Of a stretch of 56,486 nucleotides of DNA, positions 8,504 to 17,620 are shown piece by piece. The first letter of the stretch is position 1. Each line of letters begins with the position of its first letter. The stretch comes from Nodosilinea foveolarum (GTDB lineage: Bacteria > Cyanobacteriota > Cyanobacteriia > Phormidesmidales > Phormidesmidaceae). The position numbers and the translations under genes were made by a program. The notes below the pieces were generated by a model that was not told where the DNA came from, ran no database searches, and worked only from the letters and a program-made list of their open reading frames with translations. The stretch covers positions 1 to 56,486 of the forward strand of contig QBMC01000009.1 in NCBI GenBank assembly GCA_003242035.1, given 5' to 3'.

Positions 8504-10648
8504 TCACTCGATTGCCCGCGAGCGATCGCCCCATAGAACTTGATAAGGCGAGGCGACAGCAGGCACTTTGTCGGCAACCGTAAGCGCTTGGTAAACCATC
8601 GCACAGACCTCGGCGCGAGTGGCTACCCGGCTGGGTCTTAGCTCGGTGGGGATGGGATAGTTGAACACCAACCCTAGCTGAGTGGCTGAGGCGATCGCAC
8701 TCGCAGCGTAGTTGGGTATTGCCGATCTATCGCTATAGATATCGAGCGATCGCACATCCGGCACAGAAACTGCCTGCAAGCTTAGGCCGCTAACTAGCGC
8801 CAACAACGACTGTAGCTTGGTCAGCGGAAAGTTTGGATCAAAGGTCAAATCAGGGAAGCCAGAGATGAACTTGGCCCGATACGCTCGCTGAATCGCCGCT
8901 GCCCCCCAAAAGTCTTCAGCCACATCTCGAAACTGAATCGCCGCCCGCTTAGCCTCCGGATCAAAAACGTTTACTAGCACCGTTGCAAACTGAGCGCGGG
9001 TAATCGGCGCATCGGGTCTAAACGTGCCGTCGCGAAACCCACTGAGCCAGCCCGCTTTCACCATCGGATCGATATAGCCTCTGGCCCAGTGCTGGGTGGG
9101 CAGGTCGGTAAAGCTGGGCAAGGTGGCTTTAGCGGTCAAAATAAAAGGTGAGGCGATCGCCTGAGTAGTCCCTATCGCCACCATCGCCTGATGAACTAGC
9201 GCGGTCGTTTCGGCCCGACTAATCGGAGAGAGCGGCTTAAGCTGAGCCGGGTCGGGATAGCCCACAATCATTTCGCGGTTCGTGGCAGCGGCTACGGCGT
9301 TGATGGCATAGCTAGGAACTTGAGCGCGATCGCGATAAACCAGCAGCGCCTCCGAGCGGCCAGCCCCCAATTCCAATCCATTCACCAGCGACACAATCGC
9401 CTGCACCTTTGTTAGCGGCGCATTAGGCCGAAAGCTCCCGTCTGGAAACCCCGACAAAAATCCCTGAGCCTGAGCCTGACGAATCGCCCTAGCCCCCCAA
9501 AAATCTGCTGAGACATCTGGGAAGCGTAGCACCGACTGCGTTTTGGCAACCTGAGGAAAAGCTGCCGTTACCAGAGCCGCGAATTCAGCGCGAGTCACCT
9601 GATTATCCGGTTGAAACGTCCCGTTAAGAAAGCCCTTTACCAGATTTTTCTCAGCCAACGCCTCGACAAAAGGCGCAGACCAGTGGCCGACCAAATCGTT
9701 GAACCGACTGTCCAAGCTCGCGCTAGCCGATGGATCTGGCTTGTCTGGAAAAGGCTCGGGCGGCAAGGGCTGCGGCTCTACGTTTCCTAGCAATACAGCA
9801 GGCACCGCCACTTCATCTGGAATCTCGCTAGGCAGGTAAGCCACTGAGCCTTTAACGCGCACAGGATTGATTTGATTTCCTGCCGTAGACAGCGGTAAAG
9901 GCGTATCGTTACGAACATCATAGGTTTTGCCCTCGAACCAGTTGTCGCCCAAGTCCTGCGGCTGACCGATATCTGGCTGAGCGCGGTCTTGAATCCACAG
10001 GGCGCTTTCCTGGCTGCGAGTGGCCCTGTTTTTACGCAATACGGGCTTAGCGTCATTGGTAATCGAAAGGGCGCAGCGATTGTCAACAAGCTGATTATCA
10101 ATCACCAGCGGAGCTGCTTTATCGCTTAGCGTAATGCCATAACCCGTTCGCTCGAAGCGGTTTTGGCGAATTTCTCCTTTGGTTCCACCCGACATCGACA
10201 GCCCCGTAGCGCCATTGTCTATAAATTCGTTTTTAGAGACAAACGGATGCGCCGTGCCAGTGATGACAACCCCCGACTGCTGACAAGCGACCAGTCGATT
10301 GCCGATAATCAGCGCGGTGCCTTCTGAAGCTAAAATGCCGCTGCCTTGAGGGTTGGTTACCGTGACGCCGCGAATTTGTGCGCGATCGCCCAAAACAACC
10401 GCCACATTCATCGCGCCAACTAGCCCACCGCCTTTAATCACCGCCGTACGACTGTCATCGCTCGAGATCGTCACCCCATCGGGAATTTTCAGTGGAAACT
10501 GCTCGCCCGATTGGTAAGTACCGGCCGCTAGCTGAACGACCCCGCCTCGCCCGACTTGTCGTAGTGCCTGAGCAATTGTTTTAACTGGGAAGTTAGCAGA
10601 GCCTTCATTACTGTCCTGACCGATGGGACTGATATATAAAACAGACAT
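8504..10648 (-). CDS. DUF1565 beta-helix protein with six SLH motifs
   Basis: About 714 residues from the ATG at 10648 (MSVLYISPIG). The N-terminal third is a DUF1565 right-handed parallel beta-helix: YISPIGQDSNEG, PVKTIAQALRQ and LAAGTYQSGE are the usual opening, followed by repeated short strands. After a proline-rich linker (about 290-310) come six S-layer homology motifs in two triplets, with GFLNGTFQPDNQVTRAEF, SGFPDGSFRPNAPLTK, GYPDPAQLKPLSPISRAE and three homologous blocks. SLH motifs bind peptidoglycan-linked polysaccharide and are expected outside the cytoplasmic membrane. No signal peptide is visible at this or the upstream start. The substrate is unknown; a cell-envelope role is inferred. 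Confidence 0.9.
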   Translation of the reverse strand: MSVLYISPIGQDSNEGSANFPVKTIAQALRQVGRGGVVQLAAGTYQSGEQFPLKIPDGVTISSDDSRTAVIKGGGLVGAMNVAVVLGDRAQIRGVTVTNPQGSGILASEGTALIIGNRLVACQQSGVVITGTAHPFVSKNEFIDNGATGLSMSGGTKGEIRQNRFERTGYGITLSDKAAPLVIDNQLVDNRCALSITNDAKPVLRKNRATRSQESALWIQDRAQPDIGQPQDLGDNWFEGKTYDVRNDTPLPLSTAGNQINPVRVKGSVAYLPSEIPDEVAVPAVLLGNVEPQPLPPEPFPDKPDPSASASLDSRFNDLVGHWSAPFVEALAEKNLVKGFLNGTFQPDNQVTRAEFAALVTAAFPQVAKTQSVLRFPDVSADFWGARAIRQAQAQGFLSGFPDGSFRPNAPLTKVQAIVSLVNGLELGAGRSEALLVYRDRAQVPSYAINAVAAATNREMIVGYPDPAQLKPLSPISRAETTALVHQAMVAIGTTQAIASPFILTAKATLPSFTDLPTQHWARGYIDPMVKAGWLSGFRDGTFRPDAPITRAQFATVLVNVFDPEAKRAAIQFRDVAEDFWGAAAIQRAYRAKFISGFPDLTFDPNFPLTKLQSLLALVSGLSLQAVSVPDVRSLDIYSDRSAIPNYAASAIASATQLGLVFNYPIPTELRPSRVATRAEVCAMVYQALTVADKVPAVASPYQVLWGDRSRAIE

Positions 10649-10873
10649 AGCGCGCGTTGTGCCAAAAAAGGTAGAGACCGCTGATAGCAAGCTGAAGCAG
10701 ATCGAGCTGAAATCAAACTAACGGCAAAGCGCTAGCATCATATCAGCCCTCTAGCTGTAGAGTTTAGTGGATGGGCGATAAACAGTAGGCGATCGCCTGA
10801 TTAGAGACAGGCAGCGCTAAGATAATAGCTATCCAGAGTACGAGCTGCTCAAAACACTCCCACAACAGCACTT

Positions 10874-11332
10874 ATGGCAGATTGGCTAGAGCACAGCGTC
10901 CATGTTGATCAAGACGTTGCAATTGAAAACGTTTGGCAGCTCTGGTCTGACCTAGAGCAAATGCCCCAATGGATGAAGTGGATCAGCTCCGTAGAAATGT
11001 CGCCAGACGACCCTCAGCTATCGCTATGGAAGTTAGAAACAGGCGGGTTATCTTTCGCTTGGAAATCGCGCATTGTCAAGAAAGTTCCTCTGCAAATTAT
11101 TCAGTGGGAATCGGTCGATGGGCTACCCAACAAAGGAGCCATTCGGTTCTACGGACGCAAAGACGGCAGCAGCACCGTTAAAATGACCGTGGCTTACTCG
11201 CTACCGGCGATTTTGGCCCGACTAATGATGAGCAGTTCTTTTGTAGATCGAGTGGTGACCTCGACGCTACAGGCAGACCTGGATCGCTTTCGCGACTATG
11301 CATTGGCACGATATCCAAAGCAGAGCGAATAA
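10874..11332 (+). CDS. SRPBCC / cyclase-dehydrase family protein
   Basis: 152 residues from the ATG at 10874. It begins WLEHSVHVDQDVAIENVWQL with WSDLEQMPQWMKWISSVE, the strand-helix-helix opening of the START-like SRPBCC fold (polyketide cyclase/COQ10 type), and ends in the long C-terminal helix FRDYALARYPKQ. Proteins of this fold hold hydrophobic ligands in a deep cavity. Cyanobacterial members are often found near carotenoid or quinone genes, but no such gene is adjacent here. The methylase-like gene starts only 15 bp after its stop, so the two are probably co-transcribed. The ligand is unknown. Confidence 0.88.
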   Translation: MADWLEHSVHVDQDVAIENVWQLWSDLEQMPQWMKWISSVEMSPDDPQLSLWKLETGGLSFAWKSRIVKKVPLQIIQWESVDGLPNKGAIRFYGRKDGSSTVKMTVAYSLPAILARLMMSSSFVDRVVTSTLQADLDRFRDYALARYPKQSE

Positions 11333-11346
11333 CAGGGGTAAGACTC

Positions 11347-13815
11347 GTGACCCTATCGCCACATTCAAGCTCCCAGGCAGGGTCTAGAGCAAAACTCGAT
11401 CCGGCTGAAACTGCTTTGAGTCAGCATCATCTAACCACTCTTTTTACCCAGCATCTAGGATGGGAATCGCTGGCTCAAGATGACGTTAATCTAACGCCGC
11501 TGCTCAAGGCTCAAACGCAGTGCGTTCCGATTGCTCGCAAGGAAAATGTTACCGCCTGGAAAGTGCATCTAGCCGCAGACACTCGGCTAACGTCAGCGCT
11601 AAGAGAACAACTCTACAGCGAGATTGCAAGCAGCTCTCATACAGCATCTGCGCGTCCTTTAGTTATTGTTGTAGATGCCGAAAACAGCCGCAGTCTTTGG
11701 TGTCAGGCAACGCATCGACAAGACTCGATTGAAAGTGTACTATACGTTTCGGGCCAACCGATTAGCCTCTGGAAATTTCGACTTGAGCGGCTGCAAAGAG
11801 AGAACGCAAAGCCAGGACAAGAGAAAGTCTCCAATCTTTTTCGGTCGAGTAGCGTAGAAGCCTATTTACCGTTTAGAGCGTTGTTAGAAGGTTTGTGCGA
11901 AGGCATCACTGGCATTAGCAATATCACCGACTGCCAAAACTACGCAGTGCTCACTCTGCAAAGACTGATACTCATTCAGGCGATTCAGCAAAAAGGTTGG
12001 ACGGCTGAAGATACGTGGTATCTACAAACTCAGTTTGGAGAAGTCCTACAGTCGCAAAAAAACTTCTTTTCAAACTGTCTTCAACCGCTTTATCAATGCT
12101 TAGCACTCCCTAAAGTAGAGCGTCCCCTAGCGCTTGGCAAACAGGTAGGGGACGTTCCTTTTTTAGGGCACTTCTTCCATACTCACCGGCTGGAGCAGAA
12201 TTATACAAACATCAGCATCGCCAATCAGCCCTTTGAACAGATTTTGGGCTGGTTGAGCGAACAAACGAGCACAGATGGACTAAACCTTTGGAGCTGCGGA
12301 GATCTAAGTTACTGCTTAGAAATGTATTTAGCGAGTCAATATCTCTCTGATGAGACAGAAGAGGCGCTGTGGAGTCCGCCAAGTTTAGCGAGTTGGATCA
12401 GCGATCGCACCCTCAGCCAACTCCTGATCGACCGAACAAAAGCCGTCAGCGCTCCCACTAATCCAACCGATATCAACGATCTCCTATTTAACGCAGATGC
12501 TAAAACTTGCCGGTATTTAATCCAGGACGTATTACCCAAATTGCGTATTCTCGATCCAGCCTGCGGCAGCGGCGGGTTGCTCGTGGGCTTCTACCAACAG
12601 CTCACAGAAATATTTAGCAATCTACTCGGATACAGTCAGCAAAATCAGGATGTACAGCTTCAGATCTGGCAAGCTGAGCTAGTAGAAAATAGTGACGATA
12701 GTCAGAATCGACCCTATCGGGCAAACCTGCTACAAACTATTCAAAAGCGCATCCTCAAAAACATTCTCTACGGCGTGGATGTTTCTATGCAGGCGGTAGA
12801 ATCTACAACATTCCAACTATCGATGCATACCGTAGCAACCGCTCAGCAGCCACAGGATATTGAACCTCTAGTCGATTTGGCTTTTAATGTACTGGTTGGT
12901 AATAGTCTGATTGGACTGATTGACGTTGACCCAGAGCGATTTGAAAAGGTTTCTCAGGTGGGCGATCGCGAAGTACTTCAAGGTAGTCTGCTACAGCCTT
13001 TATTGGCCAATAGCTACCAGACTATTTTGGCCGAGAAGAATCTAGCCGTAGAACATTACAAATCTCGTAATCAGATGCTGGCAGAAGCCAACAACATTCC
13101 TAACTACGCGAGAGCCGCTTTACTCAAAGAAGATATTTTAAGACTGGATATAAACGCTCAGCAAAAATTAGATCAGCTATTGCTCGACCAAATGAGCCAG
13201 CAATTAGGGATTCAGTACAAGGCGGCGCAGCTTACTGAAAAACCGCAGCGTCGCCCGCTAACGCTAGAAGATATCGACATTTTGCAGCCTTTTCACTGGG
13301 GCTATCACTTTAATCCAATTCTCGAAAGAGGCGGATTTGATAGCGTTGTTTGCCGACCGCCTCAAGGAGATTTTAAGCCAACGGCAACAGAATTTTTACA
13401 AAAGTTTCGAGATTTGGCAGAAGTAAAAGGGGTGAGTGTGCGATCGCTCAAAACCTCAAAGCAAGCGCTAGCCAAAGGCGATCCAGAAATTGCCGGAGCG
13501 TGGCTATTTTACCAAGATCAGTACGCCTACGTTGCCGACTACTTTTATCGCAGCGAACAATACACGCACCAGAATCCGACGGTAGAAGGAAAGACAGTCA
13601 GAAACCGGCTAGCCAGAGAAAGACTGTTTGTAGAACAATGTTTTAACCTGCTGGCACCTGGCGGAATTGGCGCAGTCGTCTCCACCCAAAAATTTTCCCA
13701 ACAGCATAAAGCACAGGCCGTCTACGATTTTTTAAGCAAACAAGCGACGGTTAAAGAATTCGTGCCCCATGCTTCAGCCGAAACAGCCGTCGTTACGGTG
13801 TGGCAGAAAAGCTGA
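11347..13815 (+). CDS. N6-adenine methylase-like protein with degenerate catalytic motif
   Basis: 822 residues from a GTG. The N-terminal 350 residues have no recognisable motif. RILDPACGSGGLLVGFYQQ (about 400-418) is the AdoMet-binding motif I of Eco57I/type I-type N6-adenine methylases, and GVDVSMQAVESTTFQLSM is the next strand (motif II/III region). The catalytic motif IV, normally N-P-P-Y/F after FDxxxG, reads FDSVVCRPPQGDF (about 664-676), so the key Asn is replaced by Arg. LAPGGIGAVVSTQKF is the motif VI region. The protein ends soon after, with little room for a target-recognition domain. No endonuclease or specificity gene adjoins. It may be an inactive methylase or have another role. 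Confidence 0.8.
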   Translation: MTLSPHSSSQAGSRAKLDPAETALSQHHLTTLFTQHLGWESLAQDDVNLTPLLKAQTQCVPIARKENVTAWKVHLAADTRLTSALREQLYSEIASSSHTASARPLVIVVDAENSRSLWCQATHRQDSIESVLYVSGQPISLWKFRLERLQRENAKPGQEKVSNLFRSSSVEAYLPFRALLEGLCEGITGISNITDCQNYAVLTLQRLILIQAIQQKGWTAEDTWYLQTQFGEVLQSQKNFFSNCLQPLYQCLALPKVERPLALGKQVGDVPFLGHFFHTHRLEQNYTNISIANQPFEQILGWLSEQTSTDGLNLWSCGDLSYCLEMYLASQYLSDETEEALWSPPSLASWISDRTLSQLLIDRTKAVSAPTNPTDINDLLFNADAKTCRYLIQDVLPKLRILDPACGSGGLLVGFYQQLTEIFSNLLGYSQQNQDVQLQIWQAELVENSDDSQNRPYRANLLQTIQKRILKNILYGVDVSMQAVESTTFQLSMHTVATAQQPQDIEPLVDLAFNVLVGNSLIGLIDVDPERFEKVSQVGDREVLQGSLLQPLLANSYQTILAEKNLAVEHYKSRNQMLAEANNIPNYARAALLKEDILRLDINAQQKLDQLLLDQMSQQLGIQYKAAQLTEKPQRRPLTLEDIDILQPFHWGYHFNPILERGGFDSVVCRPPQGDFKPTATEFLQKFRDLAEVKGVSVRSLKTSKQALAKGDPEIAGAWLFYQDQYAYVADYFYRSEQYTHQNPTVEGKTVRNRLARERLFVEQCFNLLAPGGIGAVVSTQKFSQQHKAQAVYDFLSKQATVKEFVPHASAETAVVTVWQKS

Positions 13816-13835
13816 ACTATTAAAAGACAATAATG

Positions 13836-14453
13836 TTAGAAGACCGCTATGAGCTGATCTACTTGCGAGAACAGCACTGCTTTACTCTGAGCATTATCCA
13901 GCACATAGTCTGCTCTTTTACATTTCTCTTCTAAGCTCATCTGCGCATCTATTCGGATCTGGGCCTCACTTGCCGTCAGTTGATTGCGACGCATCAACCT
14001 TTCTATCTGCTGTTCTAAGCCACAAGCAACCACCCAAGTTTCGCTGACTAGATGAGTTAAGTTTGCCTCAAAGAGCAGTGGAATGGAATATACCAAAGTC
14101 TGATCGAGGGGAAGCGCGTTCGTTTCTACGCTGAATCTAGCGCGAACGTAGGGGTGGATTTGTTGTTCTACCCATTGCCGTTCGTCTGGGTTGTTGAAGA
14201 TGATTTTACTGAGATAAGCTCGGTTGAGGTTACCGTCTGGTAGTAAGCTGTCGGGGCCGTAGCGATCGCCCACCTGCCCCAAAATCGCACTCCCTTTAGC
14301 CACCGCCTCCCTCGAAAACACATCGGCATCCAGCACTGGCAACCCGTATCGACTAGCCAAATAATCCGAGACCGTACTCTTCCCCGTCGCAATCCCACCC
14401 GTCAGACCAATAATTCGTCTACAAATTGCCTGATCTTCTACGACTTCGCCCAT
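13836..14453 (-). CDS. coaE: dephospho-CoA kinase
   Basis: 205 residues. GLTGGIATGKSTVSDYL (about 17-33) is the P-loop. DADVFSREAV is the acceptor-binding segment. LDQTLVYSIPLLFEANL is the conserved L-F-E region, followed by QIERLMRRNQLTASEA (lid helix) and ADYVLDNAQSK. CoaE phosphorylates the 3'-hydroxyl of dephospho-CoA in the last step of coenzyme A synthesis, in the cytosol. Its first 16 bp overlap the end of cobA-hemD on the same strand, so it is probably translationally coupled to that gene. It ends convergently with the methylase-like gene about 20 bp away. Confidence 0.96.
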   Translation of the reverse strand: MGEVVEDQAICRRIIGLTGGIATGKSTVSDYLASRYGLPVLDADVFSREAVAKGSAILGQVGDRYGPDSLLPDGNLNRAYLSKIIFNNPDERQWVEQQIHPYVRARFSVETNALPLDQTLVYSIPLLFEANLTHLVSETWVVACGLEQQIERLMRRNQLTASEAQIRIDAQMSLEEKCKRADYVLDNAQSKAVLFSQVDQLIAVF

Positions 14454-15964
14454 GCTTCTAACCCTGCTATTAACCCAGGCAGCGTATATTCTTCTGCCTC
14501 AAAAGTCACCTTTCCCAGCAGCTCGTGGCAGTCTCGCGAAGTCTGCGGCCCAATAGAAGCTACGGCCACAGTCTCCAGCTTGTCTAGCCATTCGGGGCCA
14601 AACGTTTTCTCCATGAGCTGAGCAAAATGCCGTACCGTTTTAGAGCTACCAAAGGTAACCACATCCACAGCGCCGCTTTCTATCGCGGCTTTCGCAGCAA
14701 TCGGAATACTCTTGGGGCAGGCAGAGTCATAGGCAGCAACTTCTGTCACCACTGCGCCTCTTGCCATCATCTCTTTAACTAAAATCTCTCGACCACCCTG
14801 TTCGACCCGAGGAAACAACAGCTTTAGGCCGTTGGGATCTTCTGGAAAATGCTCGACTAGAGAATCTGCAATAAAGGTAGGCGGCGTAAAATCTGCCGTG
14901 AGTCCGCGCTGAATCAGAAAGCTGTTGGTTTTTCGGCCTACCACCGCAATTTTAAGCGAGGCCAGTGCGCGAAAGTCTTTTCCCTGTTGCAACAGCCGAT
15001 CTAGAAAGAAATTGACGGCGTTGGCCGATGTCAAAATTAGCCAGTCAAATTGATCGATTTGAGCGATCGCGCTATCCACCCCATCCCAGTTCATCGGTTC
15101 GCGAATTTCTAATGCAGGTAAATCAATCGCACTTGCGCCTTTAGCTTGCAGCATCTGGCTAAACTCACTGGCCTGACTCATCGCCCGAGTCACTAGAACA
15201 GTCTTTCCGGCTAAAGGCAACGGCGTAGCCGGTGGCGCAGATAAGTACGTCCTTAGGCCAACAACTTCGCCAATCATGATAATGCAGGGAGAAAGCTTCT
15301 GACCGCTGACGACCTGAGAAATGCTAAGCAAAGTTCCTTGCCAGATTTGCTGATGGGGCTGGCCCGCCCAGCGGATGATGGCAACGGGCGTTTCGGGGCG
15401 TTTGTGGTGAGTGATGAGGAGATCGCACAGCTCCCTAAGCTGTCGTCCACCCATCAGGAAGACGAGAGTTTGTAGGCGGGCGATCGCCTCCCAATCCAAG
15501 GCCGTCAAATCGTGCGCGGTAAACACCCCGAACCCGCTGCTCAAAACCGGATCGGTTAACGGAATCCCGGCCATCAAAGGCGCAACCAACGCAGAAGAGA
15601 GACCCGGCACCACGCCAAAATCGCAACCCGCCGCCTTCAGCGCCTGAATCTCTGCGGCGGCTCGACCAAACACAAAGGGATCGCCGCTCTTCAGTCGCAC
15701 CACCTGCTTACCAGCCTGACAAAGCCTTACTAAGAGCTGATTAATCTCTGCTTGTGGCGTACTAGGCGCACCACCGCGCTTCCCCACCTGCCACAGCTCG
15801 CAGCTTGGAGAAATCTGCTGTAACAGCGCGTCATCCACCAGCGCATCATAAACTAAGACATCTGTCCGATTAAGCAGGTCTTTACCCTGCACCGTCAGAT
15901 ACTCGACAGCACCCGGCCCCGCGCCCAGTAAGTAGACCTTGCCAGCCGATGACGTTGTGCTCAT
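14438..15964 (-). CDS. cobA-hemD: uroporphyrinogen-III C-methyltransferase / uroporphyrinogen-III synthase fusion
   Basis: 508 residues from the ATG at 15964, which has GGGAG upstream; an open ATG at 16018 adds 18 residues without support. Residues about 8-250 are a SUMT/CobA methylase: VYLLGAGPGAVEYLTV, LKSGDPFVFGRAAAEI, PGLSSALVAPLMAGIPLT. Residues about 255-500 are a HemD domain: GKTVLVTRAMSQASEF, DWLILTSANAVNFF, VDVVTFGSSKTVRHF, ASIGPQTS. The fused enzyme would close the tetrapyrrole ring to uroporphyrinogen III and methylate it to precorrin-2, the branch toward sirohaem and cobalamin. Separate chlorophyll and haem needs share the HemD activity. coaE follows with a 16-bp overlap. Confidence 0.95.
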   Translation of the reverse strand: MSTTSSAGKVYLLGAGPGAVEYLTVQGKDLLNRTDVLVYDALVDDALLQQISPSCELWQVGKRGGAPSTPQAEINQLLVRLCQAGKQVVRLKSGDPFVFGRAAAEIQALKAAGCDFGVVPGLSSALVAPLMAGIPLTDPVLSSGFGVFTAHDLTALDWEAIARLQTLVFLMGGRQLRELCDLLITHHKRPETPVAIIRWAGQPHQQIWQGTLLSISQVVSGQKLSPCIIMIGEVVGLRTYLSAPPATPLPLAGKTVLVTRAMSQASEFSQMLQAKGASAIDLPALEIREPMNWDGVDSAIAQIDQFDWLILTSANAVNFFLDRLLQQGKDFRALASLKIAVVGRKTNSFLIQRGLTADFTPPTFIADSLVEHFPEDPNGLKLLFPRVEQGGREILVKEMMARGAVVTEVAAYDSACPKSIPIAAKAAIESGAVDVVTFGSSKTVRHFAQLMEKTFGPEWLDKLETVAVASIGPQTSRDCHELLGKVTFEAEEYTLPGLIAGLEAWAKS

Positions 15965-16079
15965 ATCGCTCCCAAAACTCACGCCTTCATTTTGAAGCAA
16001 AACGGCAGTCTGTAGCAAAGCGACGAAGATTCAGCTAGTCGAATACACAGATAGCCAAACACCCCGTCTTTGAATGATT

Positions 16080-16112
16080 AAAGGCCCGCTAGATAAGTTC
16101 TAGTGGGCCTTT
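16080..16112. terminator. strong bidirectional terminator-like hairpin
   Basis: AAAGGCCCGCTAGA (16080-16093) pairs with TCTAGTGGGCCTTT (16099-16112), with a 5-base loop. It lies 42 bp beyond the minus-strand stop of the beta-helix gene and separates it from cobA-hemD. Confidence 0.8.
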
Positions 16113-16153
16113 GCCGCTGCGCTTCAGGCGCTCATTTTGCCGTTAAACAACCG

Positions 16154-17620
16154 TTAAACAATGCTGTTGCCCATACCGTTATTTACAACGGCAATATCCA
16201 ACCCGCCCAAGTTGAGCGTATTGTTGTCACCGTCGAGAACGATTGCGCCACTGCCGTTGCCTTCGAAGACAACGCCGCTGCCTAGCATGATTTGATTGTT
16301 ATCTCCAGCTACCTGGATTCCCCATTCGCCGTTGTTGGCGATGAGCGCATCGGCTATGTCGAACATATTGCCGTTACCGAGAATTTCGATGCCGTCTTCG
16401 TTATTGAGCAAAAAGTCGGTGCCAGTAGCAGTAATAGTATTGTCCTCACCGGTCAGATCAATAGATAGACCGCTAGACCCGTTTGCGAGAAGGAAGCTGT
16501 CCGTTAGGGTTACGGTATTCTCATCTCCATCGATTTCAAAGCCCTGCTCCGTATTGTCGAAGGACTCCACTGAGTTCCAAGTGATGGTGTTATTGCGGCC
16601 AAAAACATCAAAGCCGTCGTCGCCGTTACCACGAAAGGCGCTGTCTGAAACGTCAATTGTGTTATCGGTGCCCCTAAAGTCGATATCAAAGCCATCGTCG
16701 CCGTTGTCGCCAAAAACGCTTCTGTCTTTGATGGTAACTTGGTTGCCCGTGCCGTCAATTTCAAAGCCTTCTTCAGCGTTGTCATCGGAGGAGACGTTGC
16801 TGAGGGTAATGACGTTGTTTGTGCCTTCTATGTCGAAGCCGTCGTCGCCATTGCCTCGAAATGAGCTACCCGTAAGCGAGTAGCTGTTGCCAACGGCGGT
16901 GATGTCATCGCCGAAGCCGTCGCCGCCGTTGTCTGCGAAGAGGCTGGAGGTTGCTTCGAGCGTGTTTTGGCTGCCGTCGAACTCTATACCGTCTTCTGCA
17001 TTGCCGGTAGAAGATGCGCTACTGAGTGTGAAGGTATTTTCGTTGCCAAAAACGTCGATGCCGTCGTCGGTGTTGTTGAAGAAGGCTGAGTCTTGGATGT
17101 CGAAAGTATTGTTTAGGCCGGTGCGTGGGATGTTTAGGCCGTCTTGATTGTTTTCAAATTCGCTGAGTGTAATGTTAATTAGATTGCCCGTGCCATCAAC
17201 TTCAAGGCCAGATTCTGCGTTGAAGGCGACTTCTGCGCGAAATAGGGATAGGGTATTGTCGTCACCAAACAAGTCGATGCCGTCGTTAGCATTTTCGTTG
17301 AATTCGGATTTTTCTACGGATACGCTAGCGCCGCTGACTTCTCCACCAATATCAAGGCCGTCATCGCCATTGCCGTTAGCGGTGACTTCAAAAAGCTCGC
17401 TGCTTTCAGTTAGCGAGAGACCGTCTGCATCTGTATCGCTGAAGGATTCACCACTGATGCTGGTAGCCGCAGTCATGTCATCTGTGGTGTCTGTTTCGCT
17501 TGTAGTAGTCTCTTCAGTGGCAGTCTCTTCAGTGGTAGTCTCTTCAGTGGTAGTCTCTTCAGTCATTGTTGGCATTTCTGCTACCGCTGTGTTTTCTTGA
17601 GCAGTCATATTCTCTTCCAT
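16154..17620 (-). CDS. acidic parallel beta-helix repeat protein
   Basis: About 488 residues from the ATG at 17620, with AGGGAG upstream. Residues 1-50 are almost only Thr, Glu and Ala, with a five-residue T-T-E-E-T repeat encoded by a 15-bp tandem repeat. From about 70 to the end, short units of roughly 22 residues recur, with cores such as GNGDDGFDI and GTNNVITL, typical of right-handed parallel beta-helix stacks. The protein is very rich in Asp, Asn, Gly and Glu and has almost no Lys, Arg or Cys. There is no signal peptide, no SLH motif and no catalytic motif I can name. A surface or secreted role, perhaps with divalent cations, is only a guess. The repetitive sequence creates long open frames on the other strand, which are artefacts. 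Confidence 0.85.
   Translation of the reverse strand: MEENMTAQENTAVAEMPTMTEETTTEETTTEETATEETTTSETDTTDDMTAATSISGESFSDTDADGLSLTESSELFEVTANGNGDDGLDIGGEVSGASVSVEKSEFNENANDGIDLFGDDNTLSLFRAEVAFNAESGLEVDGTGNLINITLSEFENNQDGLNIPRTGLNNTFDIQDSAFFNNTDDGIDVFGNENTFTLSSASSTGNAEDGIEFDGSQNTLEATSSLFADNGGDGFGDDITAVGNSYSLTGSSFRGNGDDGFDIEGTNNVITLSNVSSDDNAEEGFEIDGTGNQVTIKDRSVFGDNGDDGFDIDFRGTDNTIDVSDSAFRGNGDDGFDVFGRNNTITWNSVESFDNTEQGFEIDGDENTVTLTDSFLLANGSSGLSIDLTGEDNTITATGTDFLLNNEDGIEILGNGNMFDIADALIANNGEWGIQVAGDNNQIMLGSGVVFEGNGSGAIVLDGDNNTLNLGGLDIAVVNNGMGNSIV
17505..17564. repeat. four tandem 15-bp repeats encoding T-T-E-E-T units
   Basis: Four copies of GTAGTCTCTTCAGTG (copy 2 and the end of copy 4 each differ by one base) lie head to tail inside the beta-helix gene. 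The period is a multiple of three, so changes in copy number would keep the frame. Confidence 0.9.

Noticed and set aside
16296-17600. Three long open frames opposite the beta-helix gene
   Set aside because: They are Ser/Pro/Leu-rich reflections of the Asp/Asn/Gly repeat codons on the coding strand and have no independent starts or motifs.
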